Assembly: GCA_027922465.2 (NCBI GenBank)
Contig: BQMF02000051.1
Span: 1,178,001 to 1,242,000 of the forward strand
DNA: 64,000 nucleotides
Direction: 5' to 3'
From: Turritopsis dohrnii
Lineage: Eukaryota > Cnidaria > Hydrozoa > Anthoathecata > Oceaniidae
The position numbers and the translations under genes are program-made. This document shows positions 35,555 through 45,754 of the stretch, piece by piece. Position 1 is the stretch's first letter. Each line of letters opens with the position of its first letter. The notes beneath the pieces were generated by a model, which did no database searches, was not told the origin of the DNA, and saw only the letters and a list, made by a program, of their open reading frames with translations.

Positions 35555-36386
35555 TTTAAGATATTTTGCAGGTCAACAACATGTCATAACTTTTTAGGGT
35601 GTTTCAGGCACGAAGTGATTAACTACAAAAGTAATTGGAATTTTCCGACGTCATGAAAAGTACTCTTCTCAGTTATCACTCATTCAAAATCTCTTTTGTA
35701 TAAAAAATTATGCACGCTCATTTCGAGTACGTTAACTGTGTGACATTTCTTTAAAAACACCGAGAAAGAGTTTATTACTTAAGAATCAATTTTCATGAAT
35801 GTGAAAAATTCTGCGTGTTCAGCAACCCATTTCATAAGAAAAGCGTTCGGGGCTCTGCGACATTGCAATTTTACGTTTTTCGAAGCTTATATAAACAGAA
35901 AAAACATTGCCGTGGTATTACACCAAGATTAAGCATCAAAGTTCAAAGGGAACCACATTGTTTTCTTTGGACATTTTTCTGCATTGTCTATCAATGTGAT
36001 TGCTAAAAGTAAATAGTAAACCGATAAAACAAACATTGTTCTTTCAAGAGTGTGTGACTACAAAATTACGAAACAGAACAAGAACACTTAATTCTATCTT
36101 TAACATTGTTCAGTTACTATACTATCTCATATATAAGTGTACCTAGATAGAAAACATTATGCAGATAAATTTTGACTTCAAGACTAAATAGACCAACCAC
36201 ATTGAAAGTATGCTGATGCAATATAGGCCAGGATCTTTAGCAGACTGCAAAAAAGTCTTCAGACCCCACAAATAATCTGAGATACAGGTGTAAACATTCA
36301 AAGGCAGTATATAACGTTACAGTAGCGTAAGTTGTTGGAACTAGTGTTGGTCAAACGTCAGCTAAACGTTGTTTTAAACGTTGTGA

Positions 36387-36551
36387 CAGTGGCGGATCTA
36401 GAGGTATGTCGAAATTTGTGTAGGAGAGCATTAACATAATTTGTGAATTTAATTTATAATATCAATGGGGTTACTTGAACGCTTTTCTTTTATGGTTAAA
36501 TTGCTAACACTCTCCTATACAAATTTCGACATACCTCTAGATCCGCCAATG
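36387..36551. mobile_element. 165-bp hAT-like MITE flanked by TGTGA
   Basis: The inverted repeats are about 44 bp, starting CAGTGGCGGATCTAGAGGTA on the left and, in reverse complement, CATTGGCGGATCTAGAGGTA on the right. TGTGA occurs directly outside both ends (36382-36386, 36552-36556). The CAGTGGCGGATC start is typical of small hAT-related elements, although hAT duplications are normally 8 bp. Confidence 0.8.
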
Positions 36552-36556
36552 TGTGA

Positions 36557-37051
36557 CCTTGGACTTCTATTCCCTAAGTATGGATCATGCAATTTTCATG
36601 CATGCATTTTGATATCGAATCCTTTTCAAAATCCGGTAAAATAGAAAATGTATAAAGTGTAGATTATACGTGAATTTTATAGATGGGATATCATAAGTAG
36701 AAGAGGATCATCAATAACAGGATTATGTTTTTGTATGTAGTGAAGTTATGAAAAATAACAACATACTCAAGTCACTGTCACCTTACATTGTTGATTTTGA
36801 CACATGCGTAAGAGCACAAAAACAAGTTGTGTAACAGGTTATATCACTCAAAATACCGGGAGCTAAAAATAAGATAAAAGTCCTATGAATTTTTTAATTT
36901 CTCGTGTATATGTCCCCCGGTTCTGACACAAGACAATGTGCAATTTTATTTATGACTTCGTTGTGTTGTTGTAAACAGTATTTAAGGATCAATTCAATGC
37001 GATGAAACCATTCCTATCACATCAAAAGATCAGTAAGGTGAGCTGCTGATT
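36557..37051. other. 5' flank of the Cry-domain-like gene
   Basis: No ORF of interest. It should contain the promoter of the gene starting at 37052. No clear TATA box or initiator could be singled out. Confidence 0.3.
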
Positions 37052-38392
37052 ATGGCTTTTTCAATCCTTCATCTGAACGAAAGCCTTGTTGCTGATCGCC
37101 GAAAATGCTTCGCCTATGTGCATGCGACACTTCAAGCAAATATACCACGCATGGCGTACGAAGGGAGACCAAGTCCGTCCTTCTGTGGAAGTGGAATAGC
37201 TAAACAGATAACATCGATGGCTGTAAGAGATGTTCTACCACAACCGAAATTAGCTACAAAGGAAACTGTTGAAATGAAAAAAGCCGCGTTATCTGAAGAT
37301 ATGTTGAAGGAGCTCCAAAAAAAGACTAAGTGCTTTCAATCGCTATTAATTGCAGTAAAAGAGCCAGTTTTCCAAGAGGATGAAAAGCTCATATGTGAAC
37401 CATGGTTTACGTATCTGGAAGAACCGTTCGAGAATGTAGTGAAGGGTACTGCTGTTTATGTAAGAGAAACAAATCTTTCTACACATTGTTTCTTCATTCT
37501 TGGTGAGATTGTTGACACAGCCAGCAAAAGTCAATTGGTATCTTGGCAACCACCTCCTGTTGAACATACTCCTTTAGACAGATCAGTTATAAGTGCCATA
37601 GCCAAGAATCTTGCATCCGGATTGCTGCAAGGTATTGGATTCCAATTTGGTGCGTTTATTATTGATGCAATATTTCCCTCTGGTGCACCAAGCTACTTTC
37701 TGGAAGTATATAAGGTGATTGAACGAATTGTCAACGAGCAAATAACTCAAGGCGTCATCGATGAATTAAATGGTGAAATCAATGGTCTCAAGAGATGGGT
37801 AAAGAATCTTTACACTGTGAAAAAGGAGAGTGGCAGGTATAGTGAGCAACATCTGACTGATATTCTAACTCCACAAGTTGATGCACTTGCTGTCCACGTT
37901 TTGGGTGTTCTTATGGAAGACAGATTTAAAGAAACTGGGATTTGTACATTCATGATTGGGGCCGGTATGCATCTTGCACTGCTTCAGGAACACGCATATG
38001 TCGATCCAAAATCTTCTCCTCATGGTTCGGTATGGACCCAAGTAATAAAGAATTATGCACGTGATTATGTGGCTCACGCTAGGAATACAACTGATGCAAT
38101 TATTTCACAACGTTCGGCAATGGTAATTCCTGAGTATTACTGTTATGGTACCCAAATCATTGGATGTGGTTATAACTGGAAGGATAAATTTACAGGAAAA
38201 CGAGGCAAAGGTTGGCATTATACTGTTGCTAAAGGGTCAGAGCCTGAGGCTGAAGAAGCAGAGAGATTGCGTGATGAAGATATGAAACGTCATGTCAAAG
38301 AAGTTAAAGATGAGCTTATTAAGGATATGGAAGACCCTTATGCTACTGCCAATGAATGGTATAAGTTAGTTTATAAACCTCTTCCAAATTAA
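37052..38392 (+). CDS. Intronless protein with a Cry delta-endotoxin N-terminal-like helical domain
   Basis: A 446-residue single-exon ORF starts at the first ATG after an in-frame TAA just upstream (at about 37034). An AATAAA signal lies 18 bp past the stop. Residues 1-165 match nothing I recognise. From about 180 to 350 there is a run of amphipathic helices, with a hydrophobic Gly-rich segment (NLASGLLQGIGFQFGAFIID, 186-205) at its start, then IERIVNEQI, a helix around 240-255, and later MHLALLQEHAYVD and NYARDYVAHARNTTDAI. The order and spacing resemble the seven-helix pore domain (domain I) of bacterial Cry delta-endotoxins, a fold also reported in cnidarian proteins. Cry domains II and III are not present; the tail is charged (Glu/Lys-rich). 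There is no signal peptide. Acquisition from bacteria, followed by domestication, would fit the lack of introns. Membrane activity is inference. Confidence 0.6.
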   Translation: MAFSILHLNESLVADRRKCFAYVHATLQANIPRMAYEGRPSPSFCGSGIAKQITSMAVRDVLPQPKLATKETVEMKKAALSEDMLKELQKKTKCFQSLLIAVKEPVFQEDEKLICEPWFTYLEEPFENVVKGTAVYVRETNLSTHCFFILGEIVDTASKSQLVSWQPPPVEHTPLDRSVISAIAKNLASGLLQGIGFQFGAFIIDAIFPSGAPSYFLEVYKVIERIVNEQITQGVIDELNGEINGLKRWVKNLYTVKKESGRYSEQHLTDILTPQVDALAVHVLGVLMEDRFKETGICTFMIGAGMHLALLQEHAYVDPKSSPHGSVWTQVIKNYARDYVAHARNTTDAIISQRSAMVIPEYYCYGTQIIGCGYNWKDKFTGKRGKGWHYTVAKGSEPEAEEAERLRDEDMKRHVKEVKDELIKDMEDPYATANEWYKLVYKPLPN

Positions 38393-38409
38393 ATGGACTG
38401 ATCGATTTG

Positions 38410-38415
38410 AATAAA
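38410..38415 (+). terminator. Polyadenylation signal AATAAA
   Basis: A canonical AATAAA 18 bp after the stop of the Cry-like gene, followed by a T-rich stretch. This supports the ORF being a transcribed gene. Confidence 0.6.
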
Positions 38416-40150
38416 TGATTTTTTTATTTTGAGAACATTGTATAATGTTTTAGAACAAATAGATTTAAGTAAATTTCCTGATGATCTATATCTCTTACTT
38501 TCCATTACATACGTGTCCCCATTACAAGAACTAGATTTGATATCAATCAAATCAATTGGTTTACAGACTTAACTGTTCTAGAAATTTTGAGTCCAGAAGA
38601 AAGGTGTTTTTCCACAGACGTTGACTGGATAAGGCAACTTTGTCAAACGTTCCGCTTAAAATCGATCATGTGATGCTTTTATGACCTACTTATATACATA
38701 AATTGCCAAAACTCTAGCCCAGAACTTTATATATTTGTCTGTCATGCAAAATGCCAGTTCGTGTTGTACCACATAGGTCCACATACATATTTGTATAGGC
38801 ATGACATCAGTGAACATCAATCAGACAATTTCAGTGATGAGAGAAACGCTGTTTGCTATGGAAATAAGTTGAATTTCTTATCCTATAATCTTTGTGGCTC
38901 AAATGTCTTGAACAAAGCACTTGAAGATAACGAAATGTACACAATTATATGCTTTGCAACATAACATATATTTAACTTGACATGACATGATTGAGTGACA
39001 ATATCGGTGGTTTCATAGCTTATAGTGATAGTCGAAAGGTCATTTATGAACCTGCTATTCACTGTGTCTGTTCATATCTAAATATATTTACAATACATAG
39101 GGACACCTCTAATTGCAAAATAAGACACAAAACATAAGACATGAGACATAAGACAGCATTGAGTTGTTTTTTTTATTTCTCTATCATGGCTTGTGAATAT
39201 GTCATCCGCAAGAGATTTCATGGACTCTCAAGGCTCCCATCCCATCTGTACTTGGGATCTTTTTTATTGTTAATTTAATGGATGTGGATACTAATAATGT
39301 ACCGCCCTTCATACTAATTTTGTGTCAAGGACCTACCGTAAGTGACCGATTAAGGGTCCTGGGCGCTTACATTTTTTTTAAACTTTTACGGTGGACGCTT
39401 ATACGGACGAGGCGCTTAATGGAGTCCTGGGCAGTTAATAAAAACATCACTAAAATCACTAACGTACGTTTCAAATGAACTTGCACAGTTTTTATAAATG
39501 CTTTGCAAATTTGAAGGTTATAAGATATTTCAAAAATTCTTTCTGCGCTGTGTCTAGCTTAAAAAGCACTTTTTAATGATATAAAAAGATTTTGAAGAAT
39601 AATGAAAATGGAAGAAGAAAAACAAAGATGAAAAAAGAAACTTTTTATAGAAATAAGCAAAACAGCTCAATTTTTTGTGAGACAAACTTCAATCTTGGAT
39701 CGTTCAAAAGGCGAAATAATTTTTCAAAAAAGTAAAATAGATCGCAAGATTATAATCCTTTAAATTCACTTAGGTTGCATATTTTAACATATTCACTCTG
39801 TTATGATTTCATTAACTTTCCGGGGGTAAGCAATGATCTTTCCACTTAACGGCTCTATTCTACAGAATAATTACAGTAAACTTCCAGTGCACAAGTCATA
39901 AATTTTTATATTTATCACAAAGGGTTACTTTTACAATACAATGAATGCAATAACATACAAAGTTAAATGCGTAGTCATTATATCTAAGATATTCCCAATT
40001 ATATTAAATGTTAATTACCTTCGCAGTTGCAAAATCTATCACCCCTGGTTTTCATCAAATCCTTACAAGTTTGTAAACACGAAAAACATGCGACCTAAGT
40101 GACTTTAATGGATTATATCTTGCGATCTATTTTACCTTCTATTTTTACGG
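38416..40150. other. No gene seen; repeat debris
   Basis: No supported coding region. A piece near 39330-39420 (GGCGCTTACA, GGACGAGGCGCTTAATGGAG) looks like old repeat text. The stretch 39460-39520 is inverted relative to 42951-43009. Confidence 0.4.
39460..39520 (+). repeat. Arm of a distant inverted repeat (partner 42951-43009)
   Basis: ACGTACGTTTCAAATGAACT and TTGCACAGTTTTTATAAATG here match, in reverse complement, the sequence at 42951-43009 on the other side of the GTTTAT-flanked transposon. The identity is high over about 58 bp. It could be two opposite copies of one repeat or traces of an older and larger element. Confidence 0.7.
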
Positions 40151-40192
40151 TAGCAGCGTAAGCGAATACCGTATTAAAACACCCTTGGACTC

Positions 40193-40248
<56 letters not shown>

Positions 40249-40370
40249 GCGGCCGAAACGGCAGTTTTTAGCCTACGATTTAGAGTATGCGAGTCCCCAC
40301 TAAAAACTCAATATACATTCTAATGAACGAACGCAGCCTTTTGAATTTTCGAAGGTTTTCAATCACATAC
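40150..40370 (+). repeat. Dispersed repeat with internal (CTA)n, copy 2
   Basis: Same order of landmarks as 24110-24345: AAAACACCCTTGGACTCCTA, trinucleotide tract, GCGGCCGAAACGGCAGTTTT, TACGATTTAGAGTATGCGAG, AACGCAGCCTTTTGAATTTT. The repeat seems to have a variable microsatellite as a regular internal part. Confidence 0.55.
40192..40249 (+). repeat. (CTA)n microsatellite
   Basis: An uninterrupted CTA repeat of about 19 units inside the dispersed repeat copy at 40150-40370. The related copy at 24110 has CTT/CTC triplets at this point. Confidence 0.95.
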
Positions 40371-41373
40371 ATTTAAAATACGTTTTCTTTGATATTTTAT
40401 CACTTAATTGATGAAAGAATGGATATTAATCAAATAAGTCTACATAAAACTGGGACTTTTAGTTACTTTTATGGTACTGAATCAATGAACTTTGGTACTT
40501 GAAAATAGATATGTTTTTCGTGTCAGTAAAGCACAGATCAGACTTTCTTATTACTTTCTACGTTTGTTAGCTATCTGTTCTGTCTTTGAACATCAAGGTT
40601 TTCAAAAATCGAGTTAAAAAACGGCAGTTATCTGTTTGAATTCATTTTCGGTTTCAAAAAATTATAATTCAAAACATACATTTTTTTTTCAAAGAAACGC
40701 GTTTTTTTTTTTCTACATAAGCTCTTATAAAAAAAAACGTACGTTATAAACAGCTCATGCATGTATAATTCTTTTGTCTTCTAATAAATTAAATTGCTGG
40801 TGTGTTGCGATTAGACCCTATTTACACGAGTTAGTAATTTTAAACATTATAATATCGTTTATTATGGAACGCCATAGCTGCCTTATGTGATAATTTCATT
40901 CGCTCATTCGATATTTTCATTTGATTATGCGACAAATTCAATCGATTATGTGACAAATTCATTCGATTATGCGGTGAATTCATTCGATTATGTGATAAGC
41001 ATATTCGATTATGCGGTGAATTCATTCGATTATGCGACGAATTCATTCGATTATGCGATAAACACATTCGATTATGCGATAAACCTATTCGATAAAATAT
41101 TCGATGCGATAAACTCTTTCGATAAATAATTCGATGCGATAAACTCTTTCGATAAATTCATTCGATGCGATAAACTCATTCGATAAATCCATTCGATGGC
41201 GATAAACTCATTTGATAAAATATTTGATGCGATAAACTCTTTCGATAAATTCATTCGACGATAAATGAATTCGATAGAAACGGCGCCCCGTCATGACGGA
41301 TCAACGAAAATGGTAGCATTAATCACGTTTTATAGTCCTGTTATGTGGTGATAGAAGTCACTCAAGGACTTAA

Positions 41374-41743
41374 GGCCGGCCTCCACTCAACAAATATTGT
41401 ACGCGCGGACGAACGAAGCCGGTGTGTGCACCAGCGTGAGTGGATATTGAATATCTGCAAATAATTCTTAGATTATAAAAAATAATAGCAAACATGACTG
41501 TCAAACTGAAAAGAAGAAAATAATACTACTACAATACTACAGTTAAAATGTTTAGCAGCATTTGATTGGTTTTAATTGTTTTAATTACATCATTTATTTT
41601 CTGCGAACGTACGCTGTCGCTTGGTAGTAGACCACTGGTCTACTTACTCGCGAACGAAATGTGTTCGCAGCGTGTGCTTGCACGCATGCGTATTGAATTG
41701 TCGTCCGCCCGCGCGTACAAAATTTGTTGAGTGGAGGTCGGCC
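41374..41743. mobile_element. 370-bp MITE nested in the GTTTAT-flanked transposon
   Basis: Left GGCCGGCCTCCACTCAACAA and right, in reverse complement, GGCCGACCTCCACTCAACAA; pairing continues to the GTACGCGCGGACGA segment. TTAA lies to the left and TTTA to the right. The inverted repeats are about 40 bp. No ORF. It must have inserted after the host transposon, or been carried by it. Confidence 0.85.
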
Positions 41744-41824
41744 TTTAGGGAGAATTATTTGATTAAATTGGTAGATGAATTATTTATGTAATTTCAGAAA
41801 ATAACTGAATAATCAATAAACAGA

Positions 41825-42400
41825 ATGTGTGACGAGACACTATGTGAAGTGTTAAAAGACCTGGGTTGTTGTGAATCTGTGATCAGGAGATTCTCAGAGG
41901 AGAATATAACGTCTGATTTGTAATGTAATGTAATGTAATGTAACTTTTTGAGTCTAGGTATCAGTGATAACTTTGTAATAATGAGTTTGAGAATTAGATG
42001 TTGTGGAAAAGGTAACCAGAAACCTCAAAGATTTGTTGCTGCAGGCTCTGGTGGAGCACCCAAGTTTTTCATACCAAAGAATGTTTTGAAAAATCTGCTA
42101 GATGATGGATGTCTTATCAAAGAAATAAGTGATATTTTATGTGTTTCGGAGAGAACAATTCACAGACGGATGGATGAATATGGTTTGAAAAAACTAGAGT
42201 TCAGTGACATATCAGACGAGGAATCTTTTTCAAAATTAGGTAAAGGGGAGGGGTTAAAATCTTTTGCTGAAAATATGCTACGTACACAGGGGGTTATTGG
42301 AAAGCGTAGCGTTTTCTGTGTATGTACTTTATGGATGCCCCCTGCTAATGTCTTCTCCTCACCTGCAAAGAAAAAACTTAGTCTTTTGCACTTAAAGTAA
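41825..42400 (+). pseudogene. Remnant of transposon protein: SAM-like start and helix-turn-helix
   Basis: From ATG at 41825 the frame reads MCDETLCEVLKDLGCCESVI and on to ITSDL, then hits TAA codons made by a (TGTAA)n expansion at 41921-41943. The same frame reopens with SLGISDNFVIMSLRIRC. A helix-turn-helix follows (ISDILCVSERTIHRRMDEYG). Related animal proteins continue into an rve/DDE integrase-like core, but here the frame degenerates after about 42250 and stops at 42400. The pentanucleotide expansion has replaced part of the first domain. Confidence 0.6.
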
Positions 42401-42950
42401 CATCACATAGGTTATCATTGTTCATCATACATATTGCATTTAATGAATTTTTTATCATCGAATAATTTATCGAACGAGTTTATCGCATCGAATAATTTAT
42501 CGAATGAGTTTATCGCATCGAATGGATTTATCGAATAAGTTTATCGCATCGAATTATTTATCGAAAGAGTTTATCGTATCGAATATTTTATAGAATAGGT
42601 TTATCGCATAATCGAATGTGTTTATCGCATAATCGAATGAATTCGTCGCATAATCGAATATGTTTATCACATAATCGAATGAATTCACCGCATAATCGAA
42701 TGAATTTGTCACATAATCGATTGAATTTGTCGCATAATCAAATGAAAATATCGAATGAGCGAATGAAATTATCACATAAGGCAGCTATGGCGTTCCATAG
42801 TTTATGCCTGTTTTCCACCAGTAAGATATCTCAAAAAATAACGTTTACAGAACGTTTAAGAACTTTAAGTAAAATTTCAAATTTAAAAGTATTCTTGTGG
42901 CAAGTACTGTTGCTGCTACCGTTTTGCGCCATCTGGCTCTTGTATCTATT

Positions 42951-43009
42951 TAACCTTCAAATTTGCCAAGCATTTATAAAAACTGTGCAAGTTCATTTGA
43001 AACGTACTT
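42951..43009 (-). repeat. Arm of a distant inverted repeat (partner 39460-39520)
   Basis: Contains TTTATAAAAACTGTGCAAGT and TCATTTGAAACGTAC, reverse complement of the arm at 39460-39520. Confidence 0.7.
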
Positions 43010-43086
43010 TAATACAGTTAATCTTTTCACTGAATGCTGACAAAAGAACTGCTTGTGTCTTACTCGAGCCTCATCAAAAAAGCTGA

Positions 43087-45079
43087 AAAAGGTGCATTTT
43101 AAAAATGTACCTTTTTTTTACATCTTATCACATACTCAAGACAAAAAAGGGTCTTTCCCTAAAGGAAAAACAAAAAGAAGGGTTTCAGTTACTGTTTTGA
43201 TTCGAAGTATATCACTGTGAAATTCAGTTACGCTTTTGATGTTGATATGCTTCGAAGATCAACTGCACTGAAGAAGAAGCTTTAATGTAGTTTGTTCACT
43301 ACATTCATGTACAAACACGGCTGAATGCTTCGGTGACCTTTCAAATTTTAATAATCGCTATCATAAATAAAGCTAACTCTTATATCTGAACTTTTAGAAT
43401 TTTCAGGAGATTGGATACACACATCGTAGATAATTTATGAATACTAAAACATCGTGTGTATAAGTTGTTTTGATGAAATTATAAGAAGAACAGGCTTTCT
43501 TTCATCACATTTCTAATGAAATATTTTGAATTTTATATCACAAGAAAGAGCTTTTCATGCCCTATCCATTAATATATAATGTTTTCCAAAATATTTGTTC
43601 TTCGAAAAAATATTGAAGAAAAACTCAACGATTTGGTTCATCAAATTCTTAAAAGTCAATTAACTGATATGCTATAGTATGCTATAGTATAGTATGACAT
43701 AGTATCATGTTATAATAAATTAGGAAAATGATACGAAAAACATTCCGTCTCCCACCTACAGTATCATGCTTTGAAACGGGAAAAAAGGAAAATCAGCTAA
43801 TAATTGTATACGACCGTGTAGCAGCAACACAAAAAGTTAGAAGATGATGATGAGGAGGAGGAGGATGAACAAAATCGAAAACTGACATTCACCTATCTCG
43901 TGAAACTACTATGCAATAATTTTAATCGATTATATTCTGTTTGTAAAAACAACAAAAAAGGAAGGTTAATCTAAATAAAAAGTAATTGTGGAATCTATAA
44001 ATTCAAAGAGAAGATGCTAATGAGCAATGTGAAGAGAACAAAAACAGAAAACAGTAAATACTATATTTATTGTATCATCTTTCAAGTCCGATATAAGCCC
44101 CTTGTATTTTGTGTAGATCTTCAACAATGTTCAATGTTTTGAGAAAATTTCTGTAAATGCCGTTGAATCTATTAGTTTGGACAAAAATGGTATCTGAAAG
44201 ATTTCTTAACCTGTACCGGCTAGCAGGTACAACAGGCGTTTTTTTTGTTTTAAGAGAATCTGTTCCTGGCGAGCCTGCACTTGACTCTTCTTCCGTTTAT
44301 GACAGAAAAACCGGATAAATTTCAAATTAAGAAACAGTCTTAGTAGATTTGATACAAACTATTCGCGATGGACTCGGAAAAAGAGTTTTAAGTAGCAGCT
44401 AGATAATGTTCAAACATAAATTTATCAAACTTATTTTGGATTTAGGTATAATATAATATAGTTTATTTGGAGAAACTTTCGCGAGTTTGACCATTTTTCG
44501 CAAAAATCTATTCATTGAAAAATTTAAAATTGCTCATTCGCGAAAGTTATTATTTTCAAAATTAATTCAAAAAATTCCTTCATTCACAAAAGTTTATATC
44601 GTAAACGTTTTTGGATCTTTGCCGAAGATTTCTGCATAGCAGGCATGGAACTATTAGTACAAACAAAATGACTGTTTTTTTTCTTCATAACCATAAAAAT
44701 TTCGAAAAGTTTATCCAAAAATGTTTCTCCGAATAAGTGGTAAGAGTCGTTTTAGGGCTAAGATTGACGAATGCCGAGTACTTTTCAAATAAAACTCTCA
44801 TTAAGGCTGTTATTTTTACCAAAAATTCTTTTCCAGGTGACCAAGAGAGAATATTTTCAGGGATGAAAAGATCGCTGCGTAGAAGAATATTCAACTTTTC
44901 TCATCATTAAAGACTCAACATAGGAAAGAACAATAAAAAACGGATTAAGTGCGGTTTTAATTGCCCTAATTTTTACCATCATACCATGCCAATAAAACCT
45001 CTCAGAAACCTTTTGATAGATCGAGTCACGTCATCGATGTCCACTCAATGCAACTGATTCAACTGATTCGTTGATTCCC
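43087..45079. other. No gene seen
   Basis: AT-rich sequence with a short TATAGTATGC-type repeat at 43670-43705. ORFs are short and featureless. Confidence 0.4.
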
Positions 45080-45298
45080 TCATGAACATAATGAATAATA
45101 GCCTTGTTTTCGATCATTTTCAAAAATCACTCTTCGTCTATCTTTGAAGGTCAAATGACCATCAACGATGGAAAATTGTTTGCAAGATTTTCTAAAATTA
45201 CTTTTCGAACCTTTGTCAGTTACTTCATCTGGATATTTCCCATTTCTTATATAGTTTTCAACAGCATTTAGATCGACGTGCTTATGTTTCGCCTCCAT
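45080..45298 (-). pseudogene. Integrase zinc-binding (H2C2-like) N-terminal fragment
   Basis: The ORF reads VENYIRNGKYPDEVTDKGSK, then NFRKSCKQFSIVDGHLTF. The pattern I..Y...GKYP....K..FR..CK.F...DG.L is common before the zinc-binding domain of Gypsy- or Ginger-type integrases and related KRBA2-like proteins. The rest of the integrase is absent. It is a fragment, starting at an ATG at 45296-45298. Confidence 0.5.
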
Positions 45299-45404
45299 GT
45301 TGAAACGCGATCATTTATAAACTTCATAAACATTCGAACTTCATAAAAACATTCGAATTTCATGAAAATTCGATTCGATTTAAATGGCAATGGAGAGTAC
45401 TTTT

Positions 45405-45545
45405 TTCCTAGCAAATAAGTACTCCCAGTACTTATTTTCTAGTAAATAACTACTCCCCATGTAAATCTTTTCAACATTTAAGGAGAACTTATTTCCCAGA
45501 GGGAGTACTTATTTTCGGGGAGTACTTATTAACTGTTACACCGGC
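45405..45545. repeat. Cluster of AAGTACTC / GAGTACTT motifs
   Basis: At least six copies of (A)AGTACT(CCC) in both orientations occur in 140 bp, including the palindrome AAGTACTCCCAGTACTT. It lies 210 bp upstream of the THAP ORF and could be the subterminal region of the transposon that carried that ORF. No matching right end was found. Confidence 0.55.
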
Positions 45546-45754
45546 CAGTGCTACATGCAAATATAATTCAAGAATTGCAGAATTGATGCAAGCATAGTCA
45601 CAAGAAATAAGATAGTCTGGAAATTCGACCCGATTCGGGCCGTCTCTATCTTTATCATGAAATTCGTTTCAAATTCGTTCCCAACCTACTTTTGAGTGCA
45701 TAGCGCGAAAGTTTAAAAAACATTTTTAAGGAGAATCAGTGGGGAAATGCAAAC

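Larger units (their letters stand above)
40863..42799. mobile_element. DNA transposon with tandem-array foldback ends and GTTTAT duplication (IS3EU-like, tentative)
   Basis: The outer ends are TATGGAACGCCATAGCTGCC and its exact reverse complement, and both sides carry GTTTAT (40857-40862, 42800-42805), a 6-bp target duplication. Inside each end lies a long array of CATTCGATTATGCGA/CGATAAA units (to about 41270 on the left and from about 42450 on the right) in mirrored orientation, giving terminal inverted repeats of roughly 350-400 bp. The interior holds a short HTH protein gene (41825-42400) and a nested MITE (41374-41743). As far as I know, 6-bp duplications and TA-starting ends fit the IS3EU superfamily. 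No catalytic core is present, so the copy cannot move by itself. Confidence 0.8.

Noticed and set aside
40840..41270. ORFs with SHNRMN- or FDYA-type peptide repeats (also 42554-43086)
   Set aside because: They are translations of the tandem arrays in the transposon ends, present in mirrored form on the other side. Not proteins.
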